Assembly (NCBI GenBank): GCA_963921425.1
Contig: OY992834.1
Coordinates: 14,634,164 to 14,698,163, forward strand
Origin: Dryas octopetala
Lineage: Eukaryota > Streptophyta > Magnoliopsida > Rosales > Rosaceae
Reading direction: 5' to 3'
Length of the DNA: 64,000 bases
Shown here: piece by piece, positions 62,201-64,000 of the stretch
How positions within the stretch are numbered: position 1 is the stretch's first letter
How the letters are laid out: the number at the start of each line of letters is the position of its first letter
The notes under the pieces: model-generated
Told to the model about the DNA's origin: nothing
What the model saw: the letters and a program-made list of their open reading frames with translations, nothing else
Database searches by the model: none
Position numbers and translations under genes: made by a program

Positions 62201-63833
62201 TAACTAATTAACAAAGTGGAGAAATCTTGCATAGCAAATGAGCAAACCTTAGCCTCCACGATAAAAAACAAAAATGCTTTATGTGAGGAATTTAGGAAGA
62301 GAAGAACTCTACTGAAAAGCACAAACCTGCTCAAAATTTCCAGCACTGTGCACATTGTGACCATTTTCTTCCATACGAGTGTCATGACCGTTTCCTTCAT
62401 TGATAGTTCCATGAGCTTTTCCGTCATTGATGGTTCCATGACCACTTCCTTCATTGATAATTCCATCACCATTGCCTTCATTAATAGTTCCATCACCATT
62501 TCCTTCATCGAAAGTTCCATGACCATTTCCTTCAATGATTGTTCCATGACCATTTCCTTCAATGATTGTTCCATGACCATTTCCTTCAACAATAGTTCCA
62601 CAACCATTTCCACCAATACATGCAACATGATCCTTTTTTTCAATACATGCAACATGGCCATTTCCCCCAACAAATGCATCACGACCAGCTACAACTTCAT
62701 CCCTGGTCTCTGCTCCAGGAACCAAAGCTAACTTGTCATCATCCCATTCCTCCTCAACAAAAGGCGCATATCGGTGCCCATTTGGTGGCCCTATGTTGCT
62801 TTTATGAAATACTCTACACAGCACATATGGATCCTCCACGCCCAAAAAAAAAAAATAGAAAAGAAAAAGATAACAAAAATAATAAATCAGTCTCCACAAT
62901 ATTGCAATACCCAACACTAAATAAAATGTAGGCATGGATCTTAGTATTTCCTTTTAGTGTAACACAACATAACCAAGTTCACCAGTATGAGTGCGAAAAT
63001 AGAATTTCTCTAATTTCTCACAAAATTTTGTCATAAACCAAGGAATTGCATATAGCACATAAAAGCATTAACGAAAATTAGGCCAAGCCCTCACCTGATT
63101 GGTACCAACCCCAGCTCTCTGCATTTCTTCCTCAACAAGTCTATACTCATGCATAACCCAATTGGTTCTCTTGCCATCTGGAGCTCGGCCACTATGAAAG
63201 ACCAAGGTTTTCTTCATCCCCACAGTCCTATTGTTGTGCTTGACCGGCCTATCATTTCCTGTTGCCTTCCAGTACCCTTGGCTTGTAGCCCTATTCATCC
63301 TTGCCCCATTTCCATACTTCTTGTCCAATGCACTGAAAAAATAGTACTCCTGGTCTCTGCTTTTCAGACTCGACTTACCTAAAAAATCCATTCAAAATTT
63401 TCAAAAAGAAATGAAATGTTAACCCAAAAAACCAAAAGCCCAAAAAGAAAAAACCCTTACCTTGCCCAAAAAAATGAGCAACAAAAAAAACCCACAAACA
63501 TAATAAGGCAAGTTTAGCTTGCAAAACAAGGATTAACAAAATAATACCCAAAAAAACATCAACAAAAAATAAAAAAATACCCAAAAATGAGAAAACCCAG
63601 ATAAGAAAAAAGAAATTAAAAAAATCGGAAAGGAGGGTATGACCTGAGAGGTCCCAGGGCTCGCTCTTGTAGACATCGACATCGGAGATCGCGTTGAATT
63701 TGAAGGGTTTGCGACAGACCTTGCGCTTGAGGTAGTAAATGACCAGCTCTTCGTCGGTGGGGTGGAACCTGAAGCCTGGGGCCAAAGCAGTAGGCGCTGG
63801 CGCTGGTGATGCTACTGCTAACTCGCGACCCAT
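59218..63833 (-). CDS. NAC transcription factor, ANAC050/ANAC052-like, with coding minisatellite
   Basis: Four exons on minus, 63644-63833, 63095-63378, 62327-62833 and 59218-59865, join in frame to 542 codons. The NAC domain covers about residues 18-175: [74 protein letters not shown] and [19 protein letters not shown]. The C-terminal part has QYKRRRNN, a Ser/Thr-rich stretch, and a conserved helical end ([39 protein letters not shown]) that predicts a coiled coil. This architecture matches Arabidopsis ANAC050/ANAC052, nuclear repressors that recruit the histone demethylase JMJ14. The unusual feature is the end of exon 3, where ten 9-residue units (consensus EGNGHGTIN) are inserted between the NAC domain and the conserved C-terminus. 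No transmembrane segment, unlike its neighbour. Confidence 0.9.
60618..61112. repeat. Three-copy tandem repeat (~153-164 bp) in NAC intron 3
   Basis: Units start at 60630, 60794 and 60947 with tactcactacaagggc. They continue through cattcctgatttttcataaa, a variable run of aaaacagt-type motifs, and ctaatcccaaaccaaggata. Copies differ mainly in the number of cagttcaaaacag sub-repeats. Confidence 0.92.
61613..62077. mobile_element. 465-bp Mutator-type MITE in NAC intron 3
   Basis: Ends gggttttttgcactaatacc and its inverse ggtattagtgcaaaaaaccc are near perfect, and the inverted similarity continues inward (acccagaa...tttgccaccca). The 9-bp flanks tttataaaa (61604-61612) and tgtataaaa (62078-62086) differ at one base, consistent with an older Mutator-like insertion. 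Non-coding; the interior is C-rich near 61860-61930. Confidence 0.85.
62345..62614 (-). repeat. 27-bp coding minisatellite, ten units, in NAC exon 3
   Basis: Ten consecutive 27-bp units encode variants of EGNGHGTIN. Two adjacent units are identical (ccatttccttcaatgattgt plus tccatga on the + strand). The unit length is a multiple of three, so copy-number change keeps the reading frame. Two weaker units ([18 protein letters not shown]) precede it at 62615-62668. Confidence 0.95.
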
Positions 63834-64000
63834 GAGCCCAATAGAGAGATGGGTCTAGTTCTGGTGGTGGTGGTGGTCTCAGCTATGGAGGAGGCTAGGG
63901 ATTTGGTGGAAGAGGGGAAAGGTAAGAGAGATAGGGGCTTTGATTGGCGCTGAAGAAATGAAATGATGGGAATACCTTAGTTTACAAGAAACAGTTTTGG
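63834..64000. other. 5' leader and promoter of the ANAC050/052-like gene
   Basis: Only 167 bases upstream of the start codon are in the window. They include a short ggtggtggtggt run near 63861-63873. Confidence 0.5.

Noticed and set aside
62216-62731. + strand frame of 171 codons with repeated SITISFI-type units
   Set aside because: Antisense shadow of the in-frame 27-bp minisatellite of the NAC gene on the minus strand.

Overview
The window is nuclear DNA of a flowering plant, most likely a eudicot. Genes carry GT-AG introns, intergenic DNA is AT-rich and full of transposon debris, the telomere-type repeat is TTTAGGG, and gene families are plant-specific (PPR, PORR, NAC, chloroplast NADP-malate dehydrogenase, 4CL-like ligase). 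A Rosaceae-type genome would fit, but I cannot prove the family from this sequence alone.

Layout. 1-6.9 kb is gene-poor: a solo LTR with a perfect target duplication (3553-4202) sits inside the reading frame of a small secreted cysteine-rich peptide. 6.9-13.4 kb holds a large Mutator-like element (MULE): an uninterrupted three-exon transposase on + and, convergent to it, an uninterrupted six-exon Ulp1-type cysteine protease on -, separated by about 1.5 kb of telomere-like and other repeats. 13.4-15 kb has nested MITEs and a 49-bp tandem repeat. A PPR gene (EMB3101-like) lies at 15.6-17.1 kb. 17.9-22.9 kb is a transposon nest: a copia remnant whose LTR was split twice, once by a 3.0-kb solo LTR exactly in its TATA box.

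From 23 kb on, host genes dominate: a kelch/coiled-coil protein related to ACBP4/5 but without the acyl-CoA-binding domain (23.1-28.4), a Myb/SANT-like fragment (30.2-30.6), a PORR organellar RNA-binding protein (32.0-33.2), a peroxisomal 4CL-like CoA ligase (36.1-38.3, minus), then a 7-kb gene-free stretch with a 1.9-kb MULE-like element containing a 274-bp MULE MITE. Next come chloroplast NADP-malate dehydrogenase (46.2-50.3), a membrane-tethered NAC factor like ANAC053/ANAC078 (51.2-55.7, minus) and a second NAC factor like ANAC050/ANAC052 (59.2-63.8, minus), which carries a 27-bp minisatellite in its coding sequence.

There is no operon-like functional linkage. Exon maps were made by hand from splice consensus, frame continuity and family similarity. 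They close in frame for all multi-exon genes reported, but they have not been tested against transcripts or databases.
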